From the NCBI GenBank assembly GCA_001871115.1, contig MNUR01000020.1, positions 1-37,809 on the forward strand: a stretch of 37,809 bases of DNA, read 5' to 3'. The notes beneath the pieces were generated by a model that did no database searches, was not told the DNA's origin, and worked only from the letters and a program-made list of their open reading frames with translations. Positions within the stretch are counted from its first letter, which is position 1. Each line of letters begins with the position of its first letter. This document shows, in pieces, positions 1 through 8,322 of the stretch. The translations under genes were made by a program, and so were the position numbers. Source of the DNA: Elusimicrobia bacterium CG1_02_56_21. Lineage in GTDB: Bacteria > Elusimicrobiota > Elusimicrobia > Elusimicrobiales > UBA9959.

Positions 1-29
1 GCGCAAAAGGCAGCCCGCGGCCCCGCATT

Positions 30-791
30 TCAGCCGGCCGCGTCCAGCTTGGCCATTACCGTGTCGGGAATATTGAAGTTGGAATACACTTTCTGCACGT
101 CGTCGTGGTCCTCAAGTTCGTCCATGAGTTTAAGCACCTGCTCCGCCTTGTCCTCGCCGACATTAACAACGTTCTTCGGCAGCATTGTGACTTCGGCGGA
201 AGCGAGGGGGACCTTCTTCTCTTCAAGCTTGGTCTTTACGGACTCGAATTCCTGCGGAGAGGTTATTATTTCAAAATCCTCGGAATCCGCCGGGGAGCGG
301 AAATCGTCCGCGCCGATCTCAAGGGCCAGGGACATCAGTTCGTCCTCTTTGACGTCGGCTTTTTTCACCGCGATATAGCCTTTCTGCTCGAACATCCAGC
401 CGACTGCCCCGGTGGAACCCATGTTCCCTCCGCGGACATCGAGGATCTTCCTTATTTCGCTTGCGGCGCGGTTTTTGTTGTCCGTAGTGGCGTTTATAAT
501 TATAGCTATCCCGCACGGGCCGTACGCCTCATAGGTTATTTCCTCATACACTACGCCCGGCTCCTGGCCTGTGCCGCGCCTGATCGCGCGCTTGACGTTT
601 TCCAGCGGCATATTGCAGGCCTTGGCGTCTTCAATGACGGTGCGCAGGCGGGGGTTCTCTTCCGGCTTTCCGCCGCCGGCCTTTGCCGCTATGGTTATTT
701 CCTTGATGATCTTGGTCCAAACCTTGCTTTTTTTGCCGTCGGTTATGGCCTTTTTGTGCTTTATCCCGGCCCAGTGAGAATGTCCGCCCAT
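30..791 (-). CDS. yebC: YebC/PmpR-family translation/transcription regulator
   Basis: A 253-residue protein of the usual length for the YebC/TACO1 family. The N-terminus has the family signature GHSHWAGIKHKK, followed by the basic helical domain and, around residues 80-100, the YEEITYEAYGPCG block; the acidic C-terminal part (LMDELEDHDDVQKVYSN) is also typical. Family members have been described as DNA-binding regulators and, more recently, as factors that relieve ribosome stalling, so the molecular role here is not settled by sequence. The start is supported by an AAGGAG ribosome site six bases upstream. The usual neighbours (ruvC, ruvA) are not visible because the gene ends 29 bases from the window edge. 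Identification of the family is secure. Confidence 0.95.
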   Translation of the reverse strand: MGGHSHWAGIKHKKAITDGKKSKVWTKIIKEITIAAKAGGGKPEENPRLRTVIEDAKACNMPLENVKRAIRRGTGQEPGVVYEEITYEAYGPCGIAIIINATTDNKNRAASEIRKILDVRGGNMGSTGAVGWMFEQKGYIAVKKADVKEDELMSLALEIGADDFRSPADSEDFEIITSPQEFESVKTKLEEKKVPLASAEVTMLPKNVVNVGEDKAEQVLKLMDELEDHDDVQKVYSNFNIPDTVMAKLDAAG

Positions 792-858
792 GGTAAGCTC
801 CTTGATCCGCTGAATAACTTTGGTTAAAACGAGTCCGATTATGACCGCGCTGAAATAA

Positions 859-887
859 ATTCTATAATAATATGAATAGTTTCACAA
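859..887 (-). promoter_or_regulatory. Candidate sigma70-type promoter for yebC
   Basis: On the minus strand TTGTGA (887-882) is followed after 17 bases by TAGAAT (864-859). It lies about 70 bases upstream of the yebC start, in an AT-rich patch that contrasts with the GC-rich genes. On the plus strand the same patch holds TATAAT (863-868) with TTATGA 18 bases upstream (839-844), which could serve the tRNA gene. This is pattern matching only. Confidence 0.45.
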
Positions 888-930
888 TCCTTGGCCGCTG
901 TGCAAGGCAGGCATCCTGATTTGTCCGAAG

Positions 931-1004
931 GCCCCCTTAGCTCAACTGGATAGAGCGCCTGCCTTCGAAGCAGTAGGTTAGAGGTTCGAATCCTCTAGGG
1001 GGCA
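931..1004 (+). tRNA. tRNA-Arg (anticodon TCG)
   Basis: A 74-base cloverleaf. The 7-bp acceptor GCCCCCT/AGGGGGC pairs fully, the D arm has the usual AGCTCAACTGGATAGAGC layout, the anticodon loop is CTTCGAA (TCG, reads CGA/CGN arginine codons), and the T arm is AGAGG-TTCGAAT-CCTCT. The outer anticodon-stem pair is a C-T mismatch. The discriminator is A, and CCA is not encoded, so it must be added enzymatically. Confidence 0.95.
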
Positions 1005-1094
1005 CGTTTTAAACGACCGGACAGGGCTAGCCGGAGGAAAAGAGGGGAATACGGAAATCTTCATCCCCGGCGACACCCGTTTTACGTAATGTTT

Positions 1095-1123
1095 TTGTAA
1101 TCAAAGTTTAACCTTGCTGTAAA
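1095..1123 (+). promoter_or_regulatory. Weak candidate promoter upstream of the HEAT-repeat gene
   Basis: TTGTAA (1095-1100) and TGTAAA (1118-1123) are separated by 17 bases just before the HEAT-repeat gene. Both boxes match the consensus only partly. It is the only candidate in the 140 bases between the tRNA and this gene. Confidence 0.25.
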
Positions 1124-1145
1124 CAGGAAAGATTAGAATCTGTAC

Positions 1146-2237
1146 ATGGCTGTGCTACTGCTTGCGCTTTTGATCGCCCTCCCGGTCCTGCCGGGGCAGG
1201 CTGCGCCTTTGTCCAGAAAGGAGCTGGGACGCAAGGCTTTGCGGACTGTTGTAACCCATCTCAAGAACGAAGACTCCGATATCCGCGCCCACGCCGCGGA
1301 AATACTGGGGGGGGCCGGGAACAAAGCCGCTGTCGGCATGCTTAAGAACATGCTCGGGGACCGTGATAAATATGTGCGCATCGCCGCCGCCCGCGCGCTG
1401 TGGGAGCTCGGCAGCCCGGCCGGGATGAAGATAGTGCTGGGGATAATTAACGAAGTCCCGGCGCAGGGCCCGGTAGTTGTGACCAATTCGCCCCTGGTGG
1501 AACTTAAGATAATTTCCCAGAACAAGATCAGGGAAAAAGCTATAGAGGCCTACGCCTGGATGAAGGGGGAAAAGGGGGCCGAACTGCTTTACCAGCTTAA
1601 AAATGACAATTACGGGCCCATCCGCGACGCGGCCGCCAGGGAACTCGCCCGCCTTGGCCATGACGAAGAACTTGCCCGGTTTACGGAAGCGCTTTCTTCG
1701 GGGCAGGAAGCTATCCGTTATGAGGGAGCCTCCATCCTTTCAAAAATATGCCCGCCTTCTGCCGCCGCGCCCCTGGCAAAGCTGCTGGCCGAAGAAAAAT
1801 CGGTAAGGGTGCGCATGGCCGCGCTTGACGCGCTTAAATGCAACCCTTCCAGGAAGTCCGCCGCCGCGATACTGATAAAACTTGCTGACGACGACAATCT
1901 GACCGTTAAATATAAAGCTGTGTCCGCGCTGAGCGGGATAAAAGACCCTAAGGTCACGGAGAAATTGACCGCCCTGGCAGCTGAAACCTCGGATATCAGG
2001 ATAAGGATCACGGCCCAGGAAGGCCTTATGCTGACCGGAGCCCGGCCCGACCTAAATACGGCCAGGGACGCGATGACAGCCGCAAGCCCCGAGATAAGGC
2101 TTGAGGCTATTGACGTCGCCGCCGCTTTTACGGACGAAGACGCACTGCCGCTGCTGGAGCAGGCCCTGGAGGACCCGGATATTAACGTTAAGCTGGCCGG
2201 CGCCCTGCAGACGCTTAAGAGGGTTTCTAATAAATAA
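1146..2237 (+). CDS. Secreted HEAT-repeat protein
   Basis: A 363-residue protein starting with a hydrophobic Sec signal (LLLALLIALPVLPGQAA, likely cut near residue 20). The rest is a chain of about nine to ten helical HEAT/PBS-lyase-type repeats, seen as recurring units such as DIRAHAAEILGG, YVRIAAARALWELG, PIRDAAARELARLG and RVRMAALDALK. Such repeats form a curved solenoid that binds other proteins; no catalytic domain is visible, so a periplasmic scaffold role is an inference. An in-frame TAG four codons upstream leaves this ATG as the start; AGGAAAG lies upstream at a rather long 14-base spacing. The next gene, a large protease, begins four bases after the stop, so the two are probably cotranscribed. 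A run of eight G lies inside the gene (1307-1314). Confidence 0.85.
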   Translation: MAVLLLALLIALPVLPGQAAPLSRKELGRKALRTVVTHLKNEDSDIRAHAAEILGGAGNKAAVGMLKNMLGDRDKYVRIAAARALWELGSPAGMKIVLGIINEVPAQGPVVVTNSPLVELKIISQNKIREKAIEAYAWMKGEKGAELLYQLKNDNYGPIRDAAARELARLGHDEELARFTEALSSGQEAIRYEGASILSKICPPSAAAPLAKLLAEEKSVRVRMAALDALKCNPSRKSAAAILIKLADDDNLTVKYKAVSALSGIKDPKVTEKLTALAAETSDIRIRITAQEGLMLTGARPDLNTARDAMTAASPEIRLEAIDVAAAFTDEDALPLLEQALEDPDINVKLAGALQTLKRVSNK

Positions 2238-2241
2238 CATT

Positions 2242-5200
2242 ATGCTAAACCGGAAATTAATATTGCCCGCCTTTATCTTCCTGCTTTCGACCGGGGCCGC
2301 AGAGCTTTCGGCCGCCCCTAAGGCGCGGACGCGGTCGGCTTCCCCGCTGGCGGACTCTCTCCGCGAGGTCAGGAAAACTCCCGCTCTGGCCGCCCGGGAA
2401 GCATTCCGCAATTTCTCTAAAAAGCAGGGCAAAGGCTGGAAGGTGCGCTATAATCCCCGCACCGCCCTCCCCGAGGCTCTTACCGGCGGCAGAACTACAC
2501 GCTACCCGGGGACGCCCGAGCAGGCCGCGGCTTCTTTCTTTGAAGATAATAAGGAACTGCTGAAGGTAGAGACTTCCGCCCTCCGACTTACCATGAAAAA
2601 AGAATTTATGGGGATTACCCATCTTCAGTACCAGCAGTACAAAGACGGCCTCCCGATAGAGTTCTCCTACGCCCGCGTCCATATTTCAGGCGACGGAGCG
2701 GTCTCCGGCTACCAGGGAAAGTTCGAGCCTGAAATAACGATGAACACTACTCCCGGGATTTCGGGAGAGGCCGCTGCTATGATCGCCGTCTCGGACCTCG
2801 GCCGGCAGATCCGGGTCTCTAAAGCCGAACTGGTTATCTACCCCGACGAAGCGGGGGGGACTTTGAAGCTGGCCTGGAAAATACGCGGCCGCGGCAGGGG
2901 GCTCTGGGTTTATTATATCAACGCGATGGACGGGTCCGTCCTCTTGAAGTATGACGATTTGCGCTATGCCTGCACCGGCATCTGGCCCACTTACGGGACA
3001 TCTTCCGCGAAGGTTTACGCGGTCTCGCCCCTTCCGGGCTACGCGGTTAATAATATGAGCATAACCGAGGACCTTTGGGCGCCTTTGGCCCTGGTGCCTC
3101 TGCGGGACCAGTATTTCTGGGCCGGCAGCTATTCCAGCATGACGGTAACAAACTCGGCCGGCGACTACTGCACCAACCAGGCCGGAAAGGTTTTTTCCTC
3201 TCTTAAAGGTCCCTATTTTTCGGTCACTAATTTCAGAGGCCCCAGCGCGCATTATGATAACGGCAACGGCGAATGGCGGACCTACGCCACTCCGGCTCAG
3301 ACCCCGCACCCTTATTCCGATTCCCAAACCTACAGCTACCCGGTAACAGTAATCCCCACGCTCGGAGCAGGTGAGTCTTTCGCCAAGGCCATGCCCAGGT
3401 TCTCAGCCTTCAAGGCCGGTTCTCTGGATGTATACGGTTCGGTAGACGACGATGACCAGGTTTATGTAAAAAACGGCGCAGACACTGTCGGGGCTTATAT
3501 AGGAACCCGGACCGCGCCCTTTTACGGGGCCGCGGTTGAAAACCCTGACTTTACAGTATCTCTTGTGTCTGACTCTGCCGGAACCGCTGACGGTTTCTCC
3601 GTAGATATCTCCAGTTACCTCGTACTGAAAGCCAACACGGTATCCGTAAACCCGGGCTCGGTAGTCTGGTCCACCTCGACGGCCGGGGTCTACCTGGACC
3701 GCAGCCTGGACGCGGCCAGCGGCGGCAAGGCCAACGGGCTGGCGGAGATAAACGCTTTTTACCATCTCAACGCTATTCACCGCTATTTCGACGGAGTGAA
3801 CATAAATCCAAACGACGGGAATAATCCCGCGGCTGATCTTTCGGGCAAGGTTCCCGTAATGGTGCACGCTCATGGGCAACCCGACACCCTGACCGGCTGC
3901 GGAACAGCCTGCCTCGGGATGCTGAACGCTTACTACGATCTTGAGAAGGATTATATAGTAATTGGCGATGGGCAGATGGATTACAATAACAAGTACAGGT
4001 CTTTTGCTCTGGACGGGACTATCGTACGCCACGAGTATATCCACCTGGTTACTAACAAGATTTACCCAATAATCAACTTCGGGGAATTCGGGGCGATAAG
4101 CGAGGCTATCTCGGATTATTTCGCCCTGGCTTCTTTCTGGAAAGAAGGGTATAACGGCAATGTCTACACTAACCAGGCGGCTCTCGGAACCTTTGTGGGC
4201 GCCGGGGAAGGCTCCGCCCGCGACATTTCAGCTTCAAACGCCCCTACCGGGACCAGGATAATGCCTGACGATTGGTACGGCGAAGTACACGAAGACAGCC
4301 TGATCCTTTCGCAGGCCCTCTACCAGCTGCGCAGCAGCACCCCTACGGGAACTTACGGCCTCGGCACATTTACCAGCGGCTCCTACAGCGGCCAGGCCAG
4401 GGCCGACATTCTTATATACGCGGCCCTGTTCTATTTTCCTGACAATTTCTCCAATTTCTACGAAGCCATGATAGACGCCTGTACGCAGTTCGATACTATA
4501 TGGTCAGGCCAATGCGACGCCTCCGTCCGCAACAAGATAGCGGTGGCTTTCGCGCTGCACGGGATAGGAACTTCCGCCCCCGGAGACGCTTATGAAACCA
4601 GCGCCGCGACTCCGCTGTGCACCAGCAATAACGGGCCGGAATGCGCTGCCGATATCAGCAGTCTTTCGTCCCTCTCCGCCACGGTCTCCCCGCTGGGCGA
4701 CGTGGATTATTATTCCCTGCCCCTCCCGGCGGGAAACTTCAGCGTCAGGCTTAATCTGCCCGCCACAGCCAGCGACGGGATCTACCACGCCTATTCAATT
4801 TTCCTTTTTGACGCCGACCGTAATTACATCGACGACGCTTCCCCGGCAGTCTACGGCACAGGCTCGAACGCCTGTAACCCCAGCGGGCCCTGCTATACGC
4901 TTGCTCCTTCGGTTACGCTTAATTACACGGTCCCTTACGGGGGGAACAGGTACTACATAGTGGTTTCCGCCGCCCCCAACGAATATTACGGCAACTCGGA
5001 AGCCAACTCCTCCACGCCCTATACTCTGAGCATCTCCCGGACCCATACCGGCAGCGCTAACGCGAATCTTTACAGCGCGGTTTTCGATAATGACGAAATA
5101 ATCTTTGATGTCCCTTTCCCTGATTTCGCCATGGCCGGCTCGCCGTCTTCAGCCACTCTTACCGGGGCCGAACTGGTCTTCGAGTACGCCCAGCTCCGCG

Positions 5201-5739
5201 ACCATAATTATGAGCCTATAAGCCTGACCAAGACCAATAATTCCGGTTCCTACCTGCAAAAAGTCCCCGGCGCTTTTAATACCAATAACACGGACTCCCT
5301 GGGCCGCAAGCTTATTTCCGGCCGGGTGCGCCTGCAGCCCGGGTTCGGGACGCGTTACCCGGGAGTAGGCACCGTTTACCTCGAAGTATTCGGCAGGAAC
5401 CATCTTGGACAGATACTTTCGCTGGGAGTCTCCAACGCGCTCAATCTTTCCGCGGATAAATCCGGAGTCACCGCTTACAATAATATAATCACCCCCGGCG
5501 GCGGCGCGGCGCTTATCAAATACGAAGTCCAATCCGCAGGCAGCCTGTCGATCAAGGTTTACACACAGGCCGGGGCGCTGGTTAAAACAGTTTACGACGG
5601 CCCGGTCCCGGCCGGCAAAGGAACCGTGGACTGGAACGGGACCAATTCCAACGGCGGGAAGGCCGCGAGCGGCATCTATTTCGTTAAGACAAAAGGCCCG
5701 GGATTGGACAAAATAGTGAAAATAGCCATTGTCAGGTAG
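2242..5739 (+). CDS. Secreted thermolysin-like (M4) metalloprotease with PPC and FlgD-like C-terminal domains
   Basis: About 1165 residues, taking the ATG at 2242 that begins the signal peptide (MLNRKLILPAFIFLLSTGA); an upstream in-frame extension lacks signal character and overlaps the previous gene. Order: signal, FTP/PepSY-type propeptide (about 60-240), middle region, zinc protease domain, bacterial pre-peptidase (PPC) beta domain (about 800-900, DYYSLPLPAGNFSVRL), and a FlgD-like/T9SS type A-like tail in the last 80 residues (SIKVYTQAGALVKTVYDG ... SGIYFVK). The active site is intact: HEYIH at 597-601, a third zinc ligand E621 in GAISEAISD exactly 20 residues after the second His as in thermolysin, and a likely catalytic His in EVHEDS near 683. 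M36 (fungalysin) is the alternative clan member, but the His-Glu spacing favours M4. It is followed directly by a PorV-like gene, which suggests outer-membrane or extracellular delivery. Confidence 0.9.
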   Translation: MLNRKLILPAFIFLLSTGAAELSAAPKARTRSASPLADSLREVRKTPALAAREAFRNFSKKQGKGWKVRYNPRTALPEALTGGRTTRYPGTPEQAAASFFEDNKELLKVETSALRLTMKKEFMGITHLQYQQYKDGLPIEFSYARVHISGDGAVSGYQGKFEPEITMNTTPGISGEAAAMIAVSDLGRQIRVSKAELVIYPDEAGGTLKLAWKIRGRGRGLWVYYINAMDGSVLLKYDDLRYACTGIWPTYGTSSAKVYAVSPLPGYAVNNMSITEDLWAPLALVPLRDQYFWAGSYSSMTVTNSAGDYCTNQAGKVFSSLKGPYFSVTNFRGPSAHYDNGNGEWRTYATPAQTPHPYSDSQTYSYPVTVIPTLGAGESFAKAMPRFSAFKAGSLDVYGSVDDDDQVYVKNGADTVGAYIGTRTAPFYGAAVENPDFTVSLVSDSAGTADGFSVDISSYLVLKANTVSVNPGSVVWSTSTAGVYLDRSLDAASGGKANGLAEINAFYHLNAIHRYFDGVNINPNDGNNPAADLSGKVPVMVHAHGQPDTLTGCGTACLGMLNAYYDLEKDYIVIGDGQMDYNNKYRSFALDGTIVRHEYIHLVTNKIYPIINFGEFGAISEAISDYFALASFWKEGYNGNVYTNQAALGTFVGAGEGSARDISASNAPTGTRIMPDDWYGEVHEDSLILSQALYQLRSSTPTGTYGLGTFTSGSYSGQARADILIYAALFYFPDNFSNFYEAMIDACTQFDTIWSGQCDASVRNKIAVAFALHGIGTSAPGDAYETSAATPLCTSNNGPECAADISSLSSLSATVSPLGDVDYYSLPLPAGNFSVRLNLPATASDGIYHAYSIFLFDADRNYIDDASPAVYGTGSNACNPSGPCYTLAPSVTLNYTVPYGGNRYYIVVSAAPNEYYGNSEANSSTPYTLSISRTHTGSANANLYSAVFDNDEIIFDVPFPDFAMAGSPSSATLTGAELVFEYAQLRDHNYEPISLTKTNNSGSYLQKVPGAFNTNNTDSLGRKLISGRVRLQPGFGTRYPGVGTVYLEVFGRNHLGQILSLGVSNALNLSADKSGVTAYNNIITPGGGAALIKYEVQSAGSLSIKVYTQAGALVKTVYDGPVPAGKGTVDWNGTNSNGGKAASGIYFVKTKGPGLDKIVKIAIVR

Positions 5740-5796
5740 GCAAGTCAGGCATTGAGCGCAAGAGACCGGGAACGATTTAAAAAGTTGGCGATTATT

Positions 5797-6957
5797 ATGA
5801 ACAGCAGAAAACACCCAGGGACAGTCGGCGTACTACCGGCGCTTTTTATTGCCTTCGCCGTACTCTGTCAGACCCCACCCGCTATTGCGGGCGGGCCCGG
5901 CTCAGCCGGAGTGCAGGTCCTTAAAACCGACATGAGCCCCCGCGCCGCCGGCATAGGAGGCGCTTTTGTCGCGGTAGCTGACGACATCTATTCCACAAAC
6001 TATAATCCGGCCGGCCTCGGCCAGCTCTACTTCCCCGAGGCTTCAGCAATGTATCTTTCCGGGTTCGACGATTCAAAACTCCAGTATATCGCTTTCGGCA
6101 TGCCTCTTCCTATCCAGGGCCTGGCCGGCCTGGACAAGCCCGGCATCGCCATATCGGCGATCTTCTCCGACAGCGGCAAATTCGTGTACAGCCCTATAAG
6201 CAATACGGGCAGCGTTACGCCCCTTACAATGGACGCGGAGAACACGAGGGTTATTTCTTTGAGCTACGGTGAAAAAGTTTATTCGGACGAGGTTAATATA
6301 GAGGGCTACAAAGCCAAGATAGACCAGTATCTCGGTCTATCCGTAAAATATATAGGCTCCGAGCTTCTGGAGACCTATTCCGCCTCGGCGCTGGCTTTCG
6401 ACGGAGGCTGGCTTATCCGGGACACCAATCTGGGCCTTACCCTGGGAGCCTCTCTTTCTAACTACGGCACAGGCATTCAGTACTTCAGGGAGACCACCCC
6501 GCTGCCCTCCATTCTAAGGATGGGTATTTCCTACCAGCGCCCTACGGTCATGTCCCAGTCCGTACTCCTGTCGGTAGAGAGCGACTTCTACCTCAACGAA
6601 AGTCTTAAGAGCCTCAGGGCGGGCCTGGAATACCATTTCCAGGACGTCTTTAATTTCCGCCTGGGGTATAAAGGCCTGGAGGATAATAAAGGGGCCACGG
6701 TGGGGCTAGGGATAAACTATGAGAGCTTCTCTCTCGACCTGGGGATGTCCATGGGCGGGGAGGTGTTTAACACTACCCAGCTGGCTTTCGCCTATAAATT
6801 CTCCAATTGGCGCACTCCCGAGCAGAAATACAGGCCGCGGTATGAGTTCAAGGACAAGGCGCCGCGCAAGGCTAAGCCGGAAAGATCCGATAATAAGAAA
6901 TCCGGGGCCCCGGCAAAAAAACAAAAAACGGACAGCGATTTCTTCTGGCTGTATTAA
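5797..6957 (+). CDS. PorV/PorQ-family outer-membrane protein
   Basis: 386 residues from the ATG at 5797, where a signal peptide begins (MNSRKHPGTVGVLPALFIAF ... IAGGPG); a TTG start 45 bases upstream is possible but adds charged residues before the signal. The mature N-terminus carries the family signature MSPRAAGIGGAFVAVADD followed by YNPAGLGQL. The remainder alternates in the manner of amphipathic beta strands, consistent with a FadL-like barrel. The last 45 residues are a lysine/proline-rich tail ending FFWLY. In type IX secretion PorV binds the C-terminal sorting domain of cargo proteins and shuttles them to the attachment complex. The gene lies 57 bases after a protease with a FlgD-like C-terminal domain, so a cargo-carrier relation is a reasonable inference. 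No other secretion genes are in the window. Confidence 0.8.
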   Translation: MNSRKHPGTVGVLPALFIAFAVLCQTPPAIAGGPGSAGVQVLKTDMSPRAAGIGGAFVAVADDIYSTNYNPAGLGQLYFPEASAMYLSGFDDSKLQYIAFGMPLPIQGLAGLDKPGIAISAIFSDSGKFVYSPISNTGSVTPLTMDAENTRVISLSYGEKVYSDEVNIEGYKAKIDQYLGLSVKYIGSELLETYSASALAFDGGWLIRDTNLGLTLGASLSNYGTGIQYFRETTPLPSILRMGISYQRPTVMSQSVLLSVESDFYLNESLKSLRAGLEYHFQDVFNFRLGYKGLEDNKGATVGLGINYESFSLDLGMSMGGEVFNTTQLAFAYKFSNWRTPEQKYRPRYEFKDKAPRKAKPERSDNKKSGAPAKKQKTDSDFFWLY

Positions 6958-7033
6958 TAGTCCGGGCCGTTCGGACAGGCCATCAAGATCAGAGTCAGCT
7001 TCGCTAAGGCGGAAAGGAACAAGGTAGTCTGAA

Positions 7034-7669
7034 ATGAAGAAACGTATAATTTTGATAATAGCGGCTTGGTTCGTTCTGGCGCCGCGTGCTTACGCCGAAG
7101 AAGTAAAGGCGGGCCTGAAAACAGGCCTGAATGTTACTACCTTCATCGGCAGCGATGCCAGCCCGGGAGACGTGGGAAAAGTACAGAAATCCGGGCTTGT
7201 CGCCGGCGGGTATGTTATTATCCCGGTCAATAAGCAGGTCAAAGTGCAGGCCGAATGCCTCGTTTCCGTAAAGGGCGCGATATATAAGTGGGAGGTTCTC
7301 GATACGGTATACGAGGAAATCCTGAATTTAACCTATCTCGAGATCCCCGTGCTGGCGAGGTTTGACATAGAAACCCGCAGCGCGGCCAAGCCGGCCATAC
7401 TGATCGGTCCCGCCTTCGGGATAAAGATCAGCGCCAGGGGGGAATACAGAAGCATAGGCGCCTCCAGCTCCGGAGACCTGGACCATATAAAGACTTTCGA
7501 CCCTGGGCTTGTGCTGGGGGGGGTAGTGGATATTGTCTCCGGGAAGGGGAAAGTATCTCTTGAGGCCCGTTATACTATGGGCCTGGCTACTATTTCAGAA
7601 AGCAGCGGCGGCAGCACCCCGGATATCAGAAACAGCGCCGCCTCCGTCATCTTCGGCTATCAGTTCTAA
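7034..7669 (+). CDS. Small outer-membrane beta-barrel protein (PorT-like)
   Basis: 211 residues with a signal peptide (MKKRIILIIAAWFVLAPRAYA, cut before EEVKAG). The mature part begins AGLKTGLNVTTF, a first strand typical of the outer-membrane beta-barrel domain family (OMP_b-brl_2/PorT), and ends with the aromatic terminus VIFGYQF expected by the BAM machinery. Strand-like alternation continues throughout (LEIPVLARFDIE, AKPAILIGPAFGIKI, KVSLEARYTMGL). No catalytic motif is seen, so it is probably a structural or small-porin protein. It follows the PorV-like gene by 76 bases on the same strand. An eight-G run (7516-7523) lies in the coding region. About 190 bases of non-coding DNA follow, containing GC-rich inverted segments without a T tract. 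Confidence 0.75.
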   Translation: MKKRIILIIAAWFVLAPRAYAEEVKAGLKTGLNVTTFIGSDASPGDVGKVQKSGLVAGGYVIIPVNKQVKVQAECLVSVKGAIYKWEVLDTVYEEILNLTYLEIPVLARFDIETRSAAKPAILIGPAFGIKISARGEYRSIGASSSGDLDHIKTFDPGLVLGGVVDIVSGKGKVSLEARYTMGLATISESSGGSTPDIRNSAASVIFGYQF

Positions 7670-7804
7670 CCGGGCCGGCCCGCTGCCGCGAAACCCGGGC
7701 CCCGGCAAAGATATCAATATCCGCCCATCCCCTCCGCACCTTTCCTTATGCTGCGGCCAGCCATCGGCTGCCCTTGGCAACCCGCATTATTCTCACCCCC
7801 CGAA

Positions 7805-7833
7805 TTGACAGCCGCGGCTTTTGTTTATAGAAT
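7805..7833 (+). promoter_or_regulatory. Strong sigma70-type promoter
   Basis: A perfect TTGACA (7805-7810), a 17-base spacer and TAGAAT (7828-7833, five of six consensus) lie 30 bases upstream of the lipoprotein gene start at 7863. A strong ribosome site AGGAGGG (7850-7856) follows. This is the best promoter match in the window and defines the start of the two-lipoprotein unit. Confidence 0.75.
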
Positions 7834-7862
7834 AATCAGTAAGATAGTCAGGAGGGTATAAA

Positions 7863-8312
7863 ATGAAAAAAGCACTTTTTATCGCGTTCGCGGCGCTTAT
7901 GGCCGTGGGCTGTTCTTCTTCCCCGGATAAGGGCACTGTGTCCAAAACCGGAGAAATAGAGAAAGAATGGGTTGAAGAAGGGGTAACAAAGAATTATGTT
8001 TTCGCCCGCGGAATAGGCGCCGCTGACCAGACCCTGGAGAATAAAACCCAGCGCATGGCCACTTCCCGCAACGCTTCAATAGTGAACGGGCAATACAATA
8101 TGCTTTCGTTCATTAAGGGCGTCAACCTCGAAGGCGGAATAACCGTCGAGAAAGCCATAGAGACTGATTCCGTCCTCGCCACCAAGATCGACGCTCTTAT
8201 AAAGGGCGCCCAGGTAGTGCGCACGGAGTGGACCTCGGACGACGGCTGCGTGATAGTTCTGCGCCTGTCCAAGAAAGTCCTGAAAGAAGCCGGAATAAAG
8301 CTGGCGGAATAA
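7863..8312 (+). CDS. LPP20-like lipoprotein
   Basis: 149 residues starting with a lipoprotein signal, MKKALFIAFAALMAVGC, whose lipobox AVGC predicts lipid attachment at Cys17. The mature protein has the LPP20/FlgT-like fold pattern: FARGIGAADQTLENKTQRMATSRNA (split here: FARGIGAADQTL, then a helix rich in charged residues), then MLSFIKGVNLEG and a final strand VVRTEWTSDDGCVIVLRLS. LPP20-type domains are known from Helicobacter and from FlgO/FlgP-like outer-membrane lipoproteins. The gene has its own strong promoter and AGGAGGG site, and the next lipoprotein gene starts 10 bases after it, so the two are probably one operon. No flagellar genes are nearby, so a general envelope role is more likely; that is inference. 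Confidence 0.7.
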   Translation: MKKALFIAFAALMAVGCSSSPDKGTVSKTGEIEKEWVEEGVTKNYVFARGIGAADQTLENKTQRMATSRNASIVNGQYNMLSFIKGVNLEGGITVEKAIETDSVLATKIDALIKGAQVVRTEWTSDDGCVIVLRLSKKVLKEAGIKLAE

Positions 8313-8322
8313 GGCCCGGTCA

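Noticed and set aside
105..827. Long plus-strand open frame opposite yebC
   Set aside because: It mirrors a well-conserved gene on the other strand, has no domain pattern and no ribosome site. GC-rich DNA makes such shadow frames common.
931..1004. Integration site at tRNA-Arg
   Set aside because: No integrase, no direct repeat of the tRNA 3' end nearby and no change in gene character downstream.
5752..5796. TTG start for the PorV-like gene
   Set aside because: It adds 15 charged residues before a good signal peptide; the ATG at 5797 fits better.
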